DNA of 46,348 nucleotides from Oscillospiraceae bacterium. Lineage in GTDB: Bacteria > Bacillota > Clostridia > Oscillospirales > SIG627. The position numbers and the translations under genes are program-made. Each line of letters begins with the position of its first letter. Position 1 is the first letter of the stretch. Shown in pieces: positions 1 through 7,641 of the stretch. The notes beneath the pieces are model-generated. The model saw only the letters and a list, made by a program, of their open reading frames with translations, was not told the DNA's origin and ran no database searches. Location: NCBI GenBank assembly GCA_015064635.1, contig SVRV01000017.1:1-46348 (forward strand). The letters run 5' to 3'.

Positions 1-216
1 CCGCAGGTGACTGATGAGGTGGCACATAATAAATTCGCACTCTGTTGAAATAAGACGTATTCCCCTACGTTCCACCTCATCCGAGTTGCTCCGCAACCCA
101 CCTTCCCCTCAAGGGGAAGGCTAATTCCTACTAACATAAAAATGACACCGTAGGGGAGCGGTCTCCGCTCCCGTTGAATACAATCCAATGAAAATTTTGG
201 CATTTCAATGCCGAAA
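1..216. repeat. Long dispersed repeat, copy 1
   Basis: About 215 bp that recurs at 30541-30756 in the same orientation with only scattered differences. It contains inverted GATGAGGTGG / CCACCTCATC arms, a CTTCCCCT...AGGGGAAG palindrome, a GGCAT-TTCA-ATGCC hairpin near its right end and a variable GC-rich inverted segment (GGGGAGCGG / CCGCTCCC). No coding sequence is visible. The left end may continue outside the window. Its compact nested inverted repeats are what a non-autonomous mobile repeat (MITE- or REPIN-like) would look like, but no transposase is present here. Confidence 0.8.
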
Positions 217-237
217 TTAACCACACATCTTAATGAA

Positions 238-1065
238 TCATTGCTGTTCCTCTCCTATTCCCTTTCGGTATTCGCTGGGGGTTATACCCGTAACGCTTCG
301 AAACACACGGGAAAAATAGTTCGGGTCGTCAAAACCCACCCGCTCGGCGATTTCCGCCATGCCGAGGTCGGTATTTTCAATGAGAGTAAGTGATTTTTTT
401 ATTCTCAGCTCACTTATATACGCCGCCGAGGTGGTGCCGGTTACTTTCTTGAAGAAACGGCAAAAATATGAAACCGACACGAACATAAGCGACGCAAGCT
501 CGGAGGTTGAAATATCCTCGTTGTAATGAGCATCTATATACGAGAAAACATCCTCCATACGTTTCAGGTTATCGGTATTCTTCTTTGTCTCCTCTGTGTC
601 CTCCTTGTAGGAGTACTTCTTTAAAAAGTGAGCAAGTAAGGCATAGGCATGACTTTTCATCATAAGGTCATTGCCTTTTTTCTTTATGTATTTTCTGTTG
701 CGTATCTTTTTTATAAGCTGAGTTGCATATGCATCATCCCTTATGAGGTTTTGAATCTGCACATTTTGAAAATCAACGTCGGAGAAAAATGTAGGGGTGA
801 GATGCATGCAGTAGTGCTCGGCAACGCCGTCGGTTGCCGTATATGAATGTACTTGAGTTGAATTTATTACAACAATATCCCCTTCACGCACTTCAAAGGT
901 GTGTCCGTCGCAGAAGAAGCTGCAACCGCCCTTTGTGAAGAAAAGAATCTCGGTGTGCTCGTGCCAATGAGGAGAAATGCGAAGAACATGTCTGTTCTTG
1001 AAGAAGGATACCGACGTGTCCTTTGGCTTTCTTGAAATTGTTTCGTAGAGTGAGACATCCTTCAT
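238..1065 (-). CDS. AraC-family transcriptional regulator with cupin sensor domain
   Basis: A 275-residue one-component regulator. Residues about 25-85 form a cupin-like sensor with the His-rich strand HWHEHTE (33-39) and the EGDIVVI turn, and residues about 175-270 form a double helix-turn-helix AraC domain ending in the family signature (GFDDPNYFSRVFRSVTG). The length fits two-domain AraC sugar regulators. The ATG at 1063-1065 has a GAGGT ribosome site 8 nt upstream. It diverges from the sugar-oxidoreductase operon starting at 1199, so it most likely activates that operon in response to a carbohydrate. The effector cannot be named from sequence. Binding sites may be the TTTTAGC / GCTAAAA motifs in the shared intergenic region. 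Confidence 0.93.
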   Translation of the reverse strand: MKDVSLYETISRKPKDTSVSFFKNRHVLRISPHWHEHTEILFFTKGGCSFFCDGHTFEVREGDIVVINSTQVHSYTATDGVAEHYCMHLTPTFFSDVDFQNVQIQNLIRDDAYATQLIKKIRNRKYIKKKGNDLMMKSHAYALLAHFLKKYSYKEDTEETKKNTDNLKRMEDVFSYIDAHYNEDISTSELASLMFVSVSYFCRFFKKVTGTTSAAYISELRIKKSLTLIENTDLGMAEIAERVGFDDPNYFSRVFRSVTGITPSEYRKGIGEEQQ

Positions 1066-1111
1066 AAGCTACCTCAGTTCAAAATAATGCTAAAACAAGT
1101 CATATAATTTC

Positions 1112-1141
1112 TTGCATTTGCCTACGCTATTATGATATACT
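1112..1141 (+). promoter_or_regulatory. Possible promoter of the sugar operon
   Basis: TTGCAT at 1112-1117 and TATACT at 1136-1141 are separated by 18 bp. The -35 is imperfect, as expected for an activator-dependent promoter next to an AraC gene. Assignment is by eye only. Confidence 0.4.
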
Positions 1142-1143
1142 TT

Positions 1144-1186
1144 TTTAGCAAAAGTCAAGTAATTGAAGAAAAATATTTTTGCTAAA
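1144..1186. promoter_or_regulatory. Inverted repeat overlapping the operon's ribosome-binding site
   Basis: TTTAGCAAAA (1144-1153) and TTTTGCTAAA (1177-1186) form a perfect 10-bp inverted repeat around a 23-bp spacer. The right arm shares its last AAA with the AAAGGAG ribosome site (1184-1190) of the first oxidoreductase gene. A further GCTAAAA lies at 1090-1096. It could be an operator for the divergent AraC regulator or a translation-controlling hairpin in the leader. Confidence 0.5.
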
Positions 1187-1198
1187 GGAGAAAATACT

Positions 1199-2194
1199 AT
1201 GTTAAAGTACGCTATTGTAGGTGTAGGAACTCTCGGCCACACCCACCTTTATTCATCGACACAGGTAATGAAAGATGCCTGTACAGAGGTTAAGCTTGTA
1301 GCTCTCTGCGACATCCGCGAAGAGATAATCACAGATGCTGACAAGGAAGGCAAGGCAAAGGGTTGCCGCATTTATACAAATGTTGATGACCTTCTTGCAA
1401 ATGAGGAGCTTGATTTTGTTGTAACCGCACTCCCCACATATCTTCACGCCGAAATAGGCATTAAAATAATGAAAAAGGGCATCCACCTTTTCTCGGAGAA
1501 GCCCATGGCTATAAACTACGAAGAAGCAGCCGAAATGGTAAAGGTTGCAAAGGAAATGAACGTTAAGCTCATGATCGGTCAGTGTACACGCTTTGAGCCA
1601 AGAAATCAGAAGCTTAAGGAAATTATAGACAGCAAGATTTACGGCAGGGTAATTCAGGCATATTTCACAAGAACAGCTTCCCTTCCTCCTATGGGTTGGG
1701 AAGGCTGGTTCCGTGACGGGGCAAAGAGCGGCGGTGCGGCTCTTGACCTTCATGTACACGACGTTGACCTTATAAATTACCTCTTTGGTATGCCCAAGGC
1801 GGTTGCATCTCTTGCAACAAGCTATTTGACAGAGCACGACTTTATCAGATCTCTTTACTACTACGAAGAGGATATTGCGGTAAACTCTCTTTGTGAATGG
1901 GGCCGTACAGTATCATTCCCCGGTGAAGGTCCTACCTTCTTTGTGAGATTTGAAAAGGGAATAGTTAACTATGCAAAGGGCAAGATGACCTATCATCCCG
2001 AGGACTCCAAGGAGCCCGAGCCAATCGAGTTTGCCGCTGATGACTCGTATGCCCTTGAAGTTTTGGACTTCATCGATTGCATCGTAAACAACAAGAAGTC
2101 AACAATCAATGACTGCGAGAGCACACTTGAATCAACTCGCCTTGCTCTTGCCGAAAAGAAATCGGCAAACATCAAGGACATAGTAAAGCTTTAA
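1199..2194 (+). CDS. Gfo/Idh/MocA-family NAD(P)-dependent oxidoreductase (1)
   Basis: A 331-residue cytoplasmic dehydrogenase. The N-terminal Rossmann fold starts with GVGTLG (8-13), the family EKP motif with the catalytic lysine is at 100-102, and the substrate-side DLHVHD motif (183-188) supplies the usual Asp and His. Family members oxidise or reduce sugars, inositols and glycosides. The start at 1199 is chosen over an in-frame TTG at 1163 because AAAGGAG sits 8 nt upstream of the ATG. It heads a five-gene operon and is clearly paralogous to the third gene (3074-4087), sharing long identical blocks such as LPTYLH and SGGAALDLHVHDVDL. The substrate is unknown; partnering with TIM-barrel isomerase-like genes suggests a sugar or glycoside. 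Confidence 0.93.
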   Translation: MLKYAIVGVGTLGHTHLYSSTQVMKDACTEVKLVALCDIREEIITDADKEGKAKGCRIYTNVDDLLANEELDFVVTALPTYLHAEIGIKIMKKGIHLFSEKPMAINYEEAAEMVKVAKEMNVKLMIGQCTRFEPRNQKLKEIIDSKIYGRVIQAYFTRTASLPPMGWEGWFRDGAKSGGAALDLHVHDVDLINYLFGMPKAVASLATSYLTEHDFIRSLYYYEEDIAVNSLCEWGRTVSFPGEGPTFFVRFEKGIVNYAKGKMTYHPEDSKEPEPIEFAADDSYALEVLDFIDCIVNNKKSTINDCESTLESTRLALAEKKSANIKDIVKL

Positions 2195-2204
2195 GGAGAA
2201 AGAC

Positions 2205-3062
2205 ATGAAAATAGGAGCACTTATTGCAGGCGTAAATTCCGATGTTTCATCGGATAACTGTGCCGAAATCAACAGAAAGTTTGAGTGGCTCAAGAGCATT
2301 GGGGTTGATAACTGCCAGATAAACTTCAATAACGCAGACGGCTACACTGAAGAAAACGCAAAGCTTATAAAGGAATGTGCCGAAAAGCACGGCGTTGAGA
2401 TAACAGCGCTCTGGTGCGGTGCGGCATGCGGATACGGTCCTTGTGACTGGGGACATTATTACGGTCCCACCACAAACGGCATTGTTCCCTCGGAATACCG
2501 TCAGGCAAGAGTTGAGGTCTTGAAAAAGGGTGCGAGATTTGCTAAAGCAATGGGTATAACAGACGTTATCTACCACAGCGGATTTATCCCCGAATATCCC
2601 GCCTCAACAGAGTTCAAGTCCTTCATCGGCTGTATGAAATATCTTGCAGGCTACTACAAATCACTCGGTATGAGATACCTTTTTGAAACAGGTCAGGAGA
2701 CACCTCTCACACTTCTCAGGACAATTGTTGAAATAGGCACAGGCAATGTTGGTATCAACCTTGACCCCTCAAACCTTATCACAGACGGAAAGGGAAATCC
2801 CGTCGATGCTCTCAAGACCTTCGGTAAGTACGTATGGGGCATTCACGCAAAGGACGGTACCATTCCCACAGAGGAGGACTATATCCACGGTGGATATCAA
2901 TGCCGTGTGGGTGAAGGTGACGTTGACTTCCCCGCTCTTATAAAGAAGCTCCGAGAAATCGGATACGACGGAGCGCTTACCATTGAGAGAGAGGACACAA
3001 GCGAAGAACAAAAGACCCTTGACATCATTGACGCCAAGGAATATCTTGAAAGACTCATTTAA
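2205..3062 (+). CDS. Xylose-isomerase-like TIM-barrel sugar isomerase/epimerase (1)
   Basis: A 285-residue AP-endonuclease-2-fold (sugar phosphate isomerase/epimerase) protein. Probable divalent-metal ligands follow the family pattern: Glu161 (LFETGQE), Asp187 (INLDPSN), His214 (WGIHAKDG) and Glu261 (LTIERE). It follows the first oxidoreductase by 10 nt with an AAGGAG ribosome site, so it is translated from the same message. It differs substantially from the two TIM barrels later in the operon, so it probably does a different step, for example isomerisation, epimerisation or lyase-type cleavage of an oxidised sugar. It lacks a signal peptide and is presumably cytoplasmic. The exact reaction cannot be assigned. 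Confidence 0.9.
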   Translation: MKIGALIAGVNSDVSSDNCAEINRKFEWLKSIGVDNCQINFNNADGYTEENAKLIKECAEKHGVEITALWCGAACGYGPCDWGHYYGPTTNGIVPSEYRQARVEVLKKGARFAKAMGITDVIYHSGFIPEYPASTEFKSFIGCMKYLAGYYKSLGMRYLFETGQETPLTLLRTIVEIGTGNVGINLDPSNLITDGKGNPVDALKTFGKYVWGIHAKDGTIPTEEDYIHGGYQCRVGEGDVDFPALIKKLREIGYDGALTIEREDTSEEQKTLDIIDAKEYLERLI

Positions 3063-3073
3063 GGAGTGGTATT

Positions 3074-4087
3074 ATGTTGAAATTTGCAATAGTAGGCTTT
3101 GGAGGACTGGGAAAGCTTCATTTCAGATGCTATCCCGAGGTCAAGTCAAAGGTAAAGGATGAAATAAAGCTTGTTGCCATATGCGACATTGAGGATTCCG
3201 CCTTCACTTCACAGACCGCAACAAATCTTGGCGGTGAAAACACAGACCTCGACCTTAAGAATTACACACTTTACAAGAACGTTGACGACCTTCTTGAAAA
3301 AGAGGAGCTTGATTTTGTAATCACCGCCCTCCCAACCTATCTTCACGAGGAAATAGGCGTTAAGATAATGAAGAAGGGTATAAACCTCTTCTCTGAAAAG
3401 CCCATGGCTATAACCTACGAAAAGGCGGAAAACATGGTTCGTACAGCGAAGGAAATGGGTGTCAAGCTGATGATCGGTCAATGCTGTCGCTACGAGCCAA
3501 AGCACATAAAGCTCAAGGAGTTTGTTGACTCAGGCAAATTCGGCAAGGTAGTGAGAGCTCATTTTGAAAGAGGCGGTACTCCTCCCATGTGGGCATGGCA
3601 GAACTGGTTTATGGATGGCAAGAGAAGCGGCGGTGCGGCTCTCGACCTCCATGTACATGACGTTGACCTTGTAAACTACATTTTCGGTATGCCCAAGGCT
3701 GTCTGCTCACTGGGTACAAACCATGTATCCGAGCATGATTCCATGCACACACTTTACTACTACGACGATGCTGTTGTAACATCACTTGTTGACTGGTCCT
3801 ACACACAGCCTAAAATAAGCCGAGGCATTTACTCTTACATCCGATTTGAAAAGGCAAGTGTAAAGTCGGAAAAGGGAGTTCTCACGGTATATCCCGACGA
3901 AGGAGAGGCTTATGAAGTACCTCTTGACAGCGTGGACGATTATGCGGCTGAGATGATAGACTTCGTTAACTGTATCGTTGACGATACTGTTTCAGCAATA
4001 AACCCCGCAGAGGAAACTCTCAAGTCCACAAGGATAGCATTTGCCGAAAAGCTTTCGGCAGATACCAAGGAAAAGATTACACTTTGA
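3074..4087 (+). CDS. Gfo/Idh/MocA-family NAD(P)-dependent oxidoreductase (2)
   Basis: A 337-residue paralogue of the first gene of the operon. It has GFGGLG (8-13) in the Rossmann fold, SEKP with Lys109 and the DLHVHDVD substrate motif. It carries a small insertion after the second strand (around residues 45-62) relative to its paralogue, and a shorter C-terminal sheet region. An AAGGAGT ribosome site lies just before the ATG, 11 nt after the preceding stop. Two related dehydrogenases in one operon could oxidise and then re-reduce a sugar at different positions, or act on two substrates. Function beyond family level is inference. Confidence 0.92.
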   Translation: MLKFAIVGFGGLGKLHFRCYPEVKSKVKDEIKLVAICDIEDSAFTSQTATNLGGENTDLDLKNYTLYKNVDDLLEKEELDFVITALPTYLHEEIGVKIMKKGINLFSEKPMAITYEKAENMVRTAKEMGVKLMIGQCCRYEPKHIKLKEFVDSGKFGKVVRAHFERGGTPPMWAWQNWFMDGKRSGGAALDLHVHDVDLVNYIFGMPKAVCSLGTNHVSEHDSMHTLYYYDDAVVTSLVDWSYTQPKISRGIYSYIRFEKASVKSEKGVLTVYPDEGEAYEVPLDSVDDYAAEMIDFVNCIVDDTVSAINPAEETLKSTRIAFAEKLSADTKEKITL

Positions 4088-4099
4088 GGAGATACAGGT

Positions 4100-4954
4100 A
4101 TGAAGGTAGGCGTATCAAGCTACAGCTTTCACAAACACAAAAATGCCACAGGCTGTGATATATTTGCTATTATCGACAAGGCTGTGGAAATAGGCTTTGA
4201 CGGTATAGAATTTCTTGATCTTAAAGGCTACACAAACGATGATGACAAAATAGCATTTGCAAAGAAAATAAAGGCATACTGTGAAGAAAAGAGCATCGAA
4301 ATCCCTGCTTACACAGTTACGGCAAATCTTCTTGCAGACAACGTTGAAGAGGTTGTTGAAGGACTTCTTTACAACGTTGATATTGCCGAGGCACTTGGCG
4401 CACCAATAATGCGTCACGATGTATGCTATAAGCTTCCCAAGGAGCATCTCTACACCTGGAAAAATGCTCTTGAGGCAGTAGTTCCCCACATTCGCAGAGT
4501 TGCAGATTATGCAAAGACAAAAGGTATCCGGACCTGCTTGGAAAATCACGGTATTATATTCCAGGCGCCCGAAAGAGTTGAAGCTCTCATTCTTGCGGTT
4601 GACCGAGACAATTACGGCTGGCTTCTTGACATGGGTAATTTTGTTGACTCGGATGCGGACCTTCCCCGTGCTTATTCAAAAGCGGCGCCATACACCTTCC
4701 ATGTGCATTGCAAGGACTTTATTTACTGTCCCGGCACAGAACCGCGTCCCGAGGGATTCTTTGTAACAGCGGGCGGTGAATATTACAGAGGAACTGTTGT
4801 GGGACACGGTGTAATACCCGTCAGAAAGTGCATTTCCGCCCTTGAGCAGGTGGGATATGACGGATACCTTTCCATTGAGTTTGAGGGATGGGAAGAATGT
4901 ATCCCGGCAATAGAAGCAGGACACAAATATGTCAGAAAGCTTCTGACAATTTAA
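4100..4954 (+). CDS. Xylose-isomerase-like TIM-barrel protein (2)
   Basis: A 284-residue sugar phosphate isomerase/epimerase-fold protein. Candidate metal ligands are Glu149 (CLENHG), Asp177 (LLDMGN), His203 (HVHCKD) and Glu260 (LSIEFEG). Cytoplasmic, no signal peptide. It begins 12 nt after the second oxidoreductase. It is closely related to the next gene along its whole length (shared GVSSYSFHK, NVEEVVEGL, RHDV and PHIRRVADYA), so the pair is a tandem duplication. Known relatives act as isomerases, epimerases, dehydratases or carbon-glycoside lyases on 3-keto or inosose-type sugars; which applies here is not visible. Confidence 0.9.
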   Translation: MKVGVSSYSFHKHKNATGCDIFAIIDKAVEIGFDGIEFLDLKGYTNDDDKIAFAKKIKAYCEEKSIEIPAYTVTANLLADNVEEVVEGLLYNVDIAEALGAPIMRHDVCYKLPKEHLYTWKNALEAVVPHIRRVADYAKTKGIRTCLENHGIIFQAPERVEALILAVDRDNYGWLLDMGNFVDSDADLPRAYSKAAPYTFHVHCKDFIYCPGTEPRPEGFFVTAGGEYYRGTVVGHGVIPVRKCISALEQVGYDGYLSIEFEGWEECIPAIEAGHKYVRKLLTI

Positions 4955-4967
4955 AAGGAGAATTACC

Positions 4968-5819
4968 ATGAAAATAGGAGTATCCAGCTACAGCTTTCAT
5001 AAATATAAAAATGCAACCGGCTGTGATTTGTTTGCAGTAATCGACAAGGCTTGTGAGATAGGCTTTCAGGGTATCGAGTTTCTTGACCTTAAGTACTACA
5101 CCGAAGAAGAGGACAAGATAGCCTACGCAAAGAAGATAAGGGAATACTGTGCCGAAAAGGGCATTGAAATTCCCGCTTACACCGTTACCTCAAACCTTAT
5201 CGCAGACAATGTTGAGGAAGTAGTTGAAGGACTTTTCCGCAATGTTGACATAGCGGAGGCGCTTGGTGCATCCTTGATGCGTCACGACGTGACCTTTGCA
5301 TTAAAAAAGGAGCCTCTTTACACCTACAAAACGGCAATCGCAGAAATGGTGCCCCACATAAGAAGAGTTGCCGATTATGCAGAGTCAAAGGGCATCAGAA
5401 CCTGTATGGAAAACCACGGAAGAGTCTTCCAGCATCCGAAGATTGTCGAGGAGCTCATCCTTGCAGTTAACCACAAAAACTTCGGTTGGCTTGTGGATAT
5501 GGGTAACTTTGTAGGTGTTGACGTTGACCCCTCCGACGCATTCGCCATTGCCGCCCCCTATGCCTTCCATGTTCACGCAAAGGATATCCTCTGGAAGAAG
5601 GGTACCGAGATTCAGCCCGACGGCTTCTCTGTCACTAACGGAGGCAACTACAACGCAGGCACTGTCCTGGGCTACGGAATGGTACCGATACAGAGCTGTG
5701 TAAACGCACTCAAGCGTGTTGGATATGACGGATATGTATCCCTTGAATTCGAAGGACTTGAGGAATGTATTCCCGCAGTGCAGGCAGGCTATAACTACCT
5801 GAAAAAGGTGATACAGTAA
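4968..5819 (+). CDS. Xylose-isomerase-like TIM-barrel protein (3), tandem paralogue
   Basis: A 283-residue protein matching the preceding gene along its full length with the metal-ligand pattern kept (MENHG, LVDMGN, HVHAKD, LSLEFEG). It starts with an AAAAGGAG ribosome site 13 nt after its sister gene and is the last gene of the operon, followed by a strong terminator. Differences cluster between residues about 105-125 and 183-225, the barrel loops that shape substrate pockets, so the copies may have different substrates or form a heteromer. That interpretation is inference. Confidence 0.9.
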   Translation: MKIGVSSYSFHKYKNATGCDLFAVIDKACEIGFQGIEFLDLKYYTEEEDKIAYAKKIREYCAEKGIEIPAYTVTSNLIADNVEEVVEGLFRNVDIAEALGASLMRHDVTFALKKEPLYTYKTAIAEMVPHIRRVADYAESKGIRTCMENHGRVFQHPKIVEELILAVNHKNFGWLVDMGNFVGVDVDPSDAFAIAAPYAFHVHAKDILWKKGTEIQPDGFSVTNGGNYNAGTVLGYGMVPIQSCVNALKRVGYDGYVSLEFEGLEECIPAVQAGYNYLKKVIQ

Positions 5820-5854
5820 TAAGCTAAAGTTTCTCATCTTTTAATAAATCCCCT

Positions 5855-5909
5855 AAAAGGAAAAAGCCGTATTCGGTAATTTGACCGTTGCGGCTTTTTC
5901 CTTTTATTA
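5855..5909 (+). terminator. Rho-independent terminator of the sugar operon
   Basis: A perfect 15-bp stem pairs 5855-5869 with 5891-5905; the right arm contains CTTTTTCCTTTT and is followed by an AT-rich tract. It lies 36 nt after the last sugar gene and directly precedes the gpmI promoter. Confidence 0.9.
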
Positions 5910-5925
5910 TTTTTACGTGAAAACC

Positions 5926-5954
5926 TTGTATTTTCTTCAAAAATGTGCTAAACT
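5926..5954 (+). promoter_or_regulatory. Sigma-A-type promoter of gpmI
   Basis: TTGTAT (5926-5931), 17-bp spacer, TAAACT (5949-5954). It is 39 nt upstream of the gpmI ATG, just after the preceding terminator. Confidence 0.6.
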
Positions 5955-5993
5955 GTAATGTAAGATAAAAATAATGACGTAAAGGAGATAAAA

Positions 5994-7637
5994 ATGCTTA
6001 AGAAACTTAATACCAAAGCGGCAAACGGACCGCTTACTCTCATTGTTATGGACGGTGTCGGAATCGGCAAGCAGAACGAAGGCAACGCTGTATTCCAGGC
6101 TCGTACACCCAATCTTGATATGCTTATGTCAAAATACCCTACTCTCTCTCTCAAGGCTCACGGTACAGCGGTAGGTCTTCCCTCCGATGACGATATGGGC
6201 AACTCCGAGGTAGGTCACAATGCAATCGGTGCAGGACAGGTTTACGCTCAGGGTGCAAAGCTTGTTTCTTCATCCATTGAATCGGGTAAGATTTTTGCCT
6301 CCGAAACATGGCAGACTCTTACCTCCAACTGCAAGACCAATTCTTCAACTCTCCACTTCCTCGGTCTTTTCTCCGACGGAAACGTTCACTCTCACATCGA
6401 CCACCTCAAGGCTCTTGTTGAGCGTGCAAAGGTTGACGGCATTGCAAAGGTAAGAATCCACATTCTTCTTGACGGACGTGACGTTGGTGAAACATCTGCT
6501 CTTGACTACGTTGTTCCCTTCGAGGAATTCCTCGCATCTCTCAATGATGCTTCCTTCGATGCTAAGATTGCATCCGGTGGCGGAAGAATGAACATTACCA
6601 TGGACCGTTACGAGGCTAACTGGGATATGGTTAAGCGTGGCTGGGAGATTCACGTGCTGGGCGAAGGCAGACAGTTCTGCTGTGCAAAGTGCGCTATCGA
6701 GACATATAGAACAGAGGGCGGATACGTTGACCAGGATCTTCCCGGCTTTGTTATTGCTGAAAATGGCACACCCGTTGGCACAATCAACGACGGCGACAGC
6801 GTTGTGTTCTTCAACTTCAGAGGTGACCGTTCAATTGAAATTTCCAAGGCTTTCGAGGATGAAAGCTTTGACAAGTTTGACCGTGTACGCTTCCCCAAGA
6901 CAGTTTACGCAGGTATGCTTGAATATGACGGCGACCTTCATATTCCCTCAAGATACCTTGTTTCTCCTCCCGAAATCACAGACACTCTCGGCGAGTACCT
7001 TGCAGGCGAAAAGGTAACACAGCTTGCTCTTTCCGAGACACAGAAGTACGGTCACGTTACCTATTTCTGGAACGGAAACAAGTCGGGCAAGTATGACGAG
7101 GCCACAGAGACATATATCGAGATTCCCTCCGATGTAGTTCCCTTTGAGCAGAGACCCTGGATGAAGTGTGCCGAGATTACAGACACACTCATTGAGGCTA
7201 TGGAAAGCGGAAAATATGACTTCATCCGTGTAAACTTCCCCAACGGTGACATGGTAGGTCACACAGGAAGCCTTGAGGCTACAATCGTTTCAATGGAGGC
7301 TCTCGACCTTTGTATCGGCAGAATCCTCAAGACAGCGGACAAGCTTGGTACAACAGTACTCTTCACAGCCGACCACGGTAATGCTGACGAGTGTCTTGAA
7401 AAGGACAAGAAGACAGGCGGATTTGCAATTGACAAGGAAACAGGTCTTCCCAAGGCGAAGACAAGTCACACTCTCAATCCCGTTCCCTTCATTTTCTATG
7501 ACAACAACGGTGCGGACAAGTACGATGTTATTGAAGGCTCCTACGGTCTTTCAAACATTGCGGCAACAGTAGTTAACCTTCTCGGATATGCCGCTCCCGA
7601 AAAGTGGGATGCATCTATGATTAAGGTTAAGGACTGA
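5994..7637 (+). CDS. gpmI: 2,3-bisphosphoglycerate-independent phosphoglycerate mutase
   Basis: Interconverts 3- and 2-phosphoglycerate in glycolysis using two Mn ions and a phosphoserine intermediate. The 547-residue protein starts the alkaline-phosphatase-like domain at VMDGVGIG (metal-binding Asp20). The nucleophile lies in DDDMGNSEVGHN (Ser71), with LLDGRDVGETSA in the transferase domain and FTADHGNADE, TSHTLNPVPF as late metal-ligand motifs. It is about 35 residues longer than the usual 510, through an insertion around FCCAKCAIETYRTEGG. A strong AAAGGAG site precedes the ATG. It is transcribed with a degenerate P-type ATPase gene 4 nt downstream. Confidence 0.96.
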   Translation: MLKKLNTKAANGPLTLIVMDGVGIGKQNEGNAVFQARTPNLDMLMSKYPTLSLKAHGTAVGLPSDDDMGNSEVGHNAIGAGQVYAQGAKLVSSSIESGKIFASETWQTLTSNCKTNSSTLHFLGLFSDGNVHSHIDHLKALVERAKVDGIAKVRIHILLDGRDVGETSALDYVVPFEEFLASLNDASFDAKIASGGGRMNITMDRYEANWDMVKRGWEIHVLGEGRQFCCAKCAIETYRTEGGYVDQDLPGFVIAENGTPVGTINDGDSVVFFNFRGDRSIEISKAFEDESFDKFDRVRFPKTVYAGMLEYDGDLHIPSRYLVSPPEITDTLGEYLAGEKVTQLALSETQKYGHVTYFWNGNKSGKYDEATETYIEIPSDVVPFEQRPWMKCAEITDTLIEAMESGKYDFIRVNFPNGDMVGHTGSLEATIVSMEALDLCIGRILKTADKLGTTVLFTADHGNADECLEKDKKTGGFAIDKETGLPKAKTSHTLNPVPFIFYDNNGADKYDVIEGSYGLSNIAATVVNLLGYAAPEKWDASMIKVKD

Positions 7638-7641
7638 TAAA

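Noticed and set aside
1163-1198. N-terminal extension of the first oxidoreductase from a TTG
   Set aside because: The ATG at 1199 has a proper AAAGGAG site and begins the conserved Rossmann strand.
1253-1837. Long minus-strand frame inside the first oxidoreductase
   Set aside because: It mirrors a strongly supported gene, has no ribosome site and no recognisable domain.
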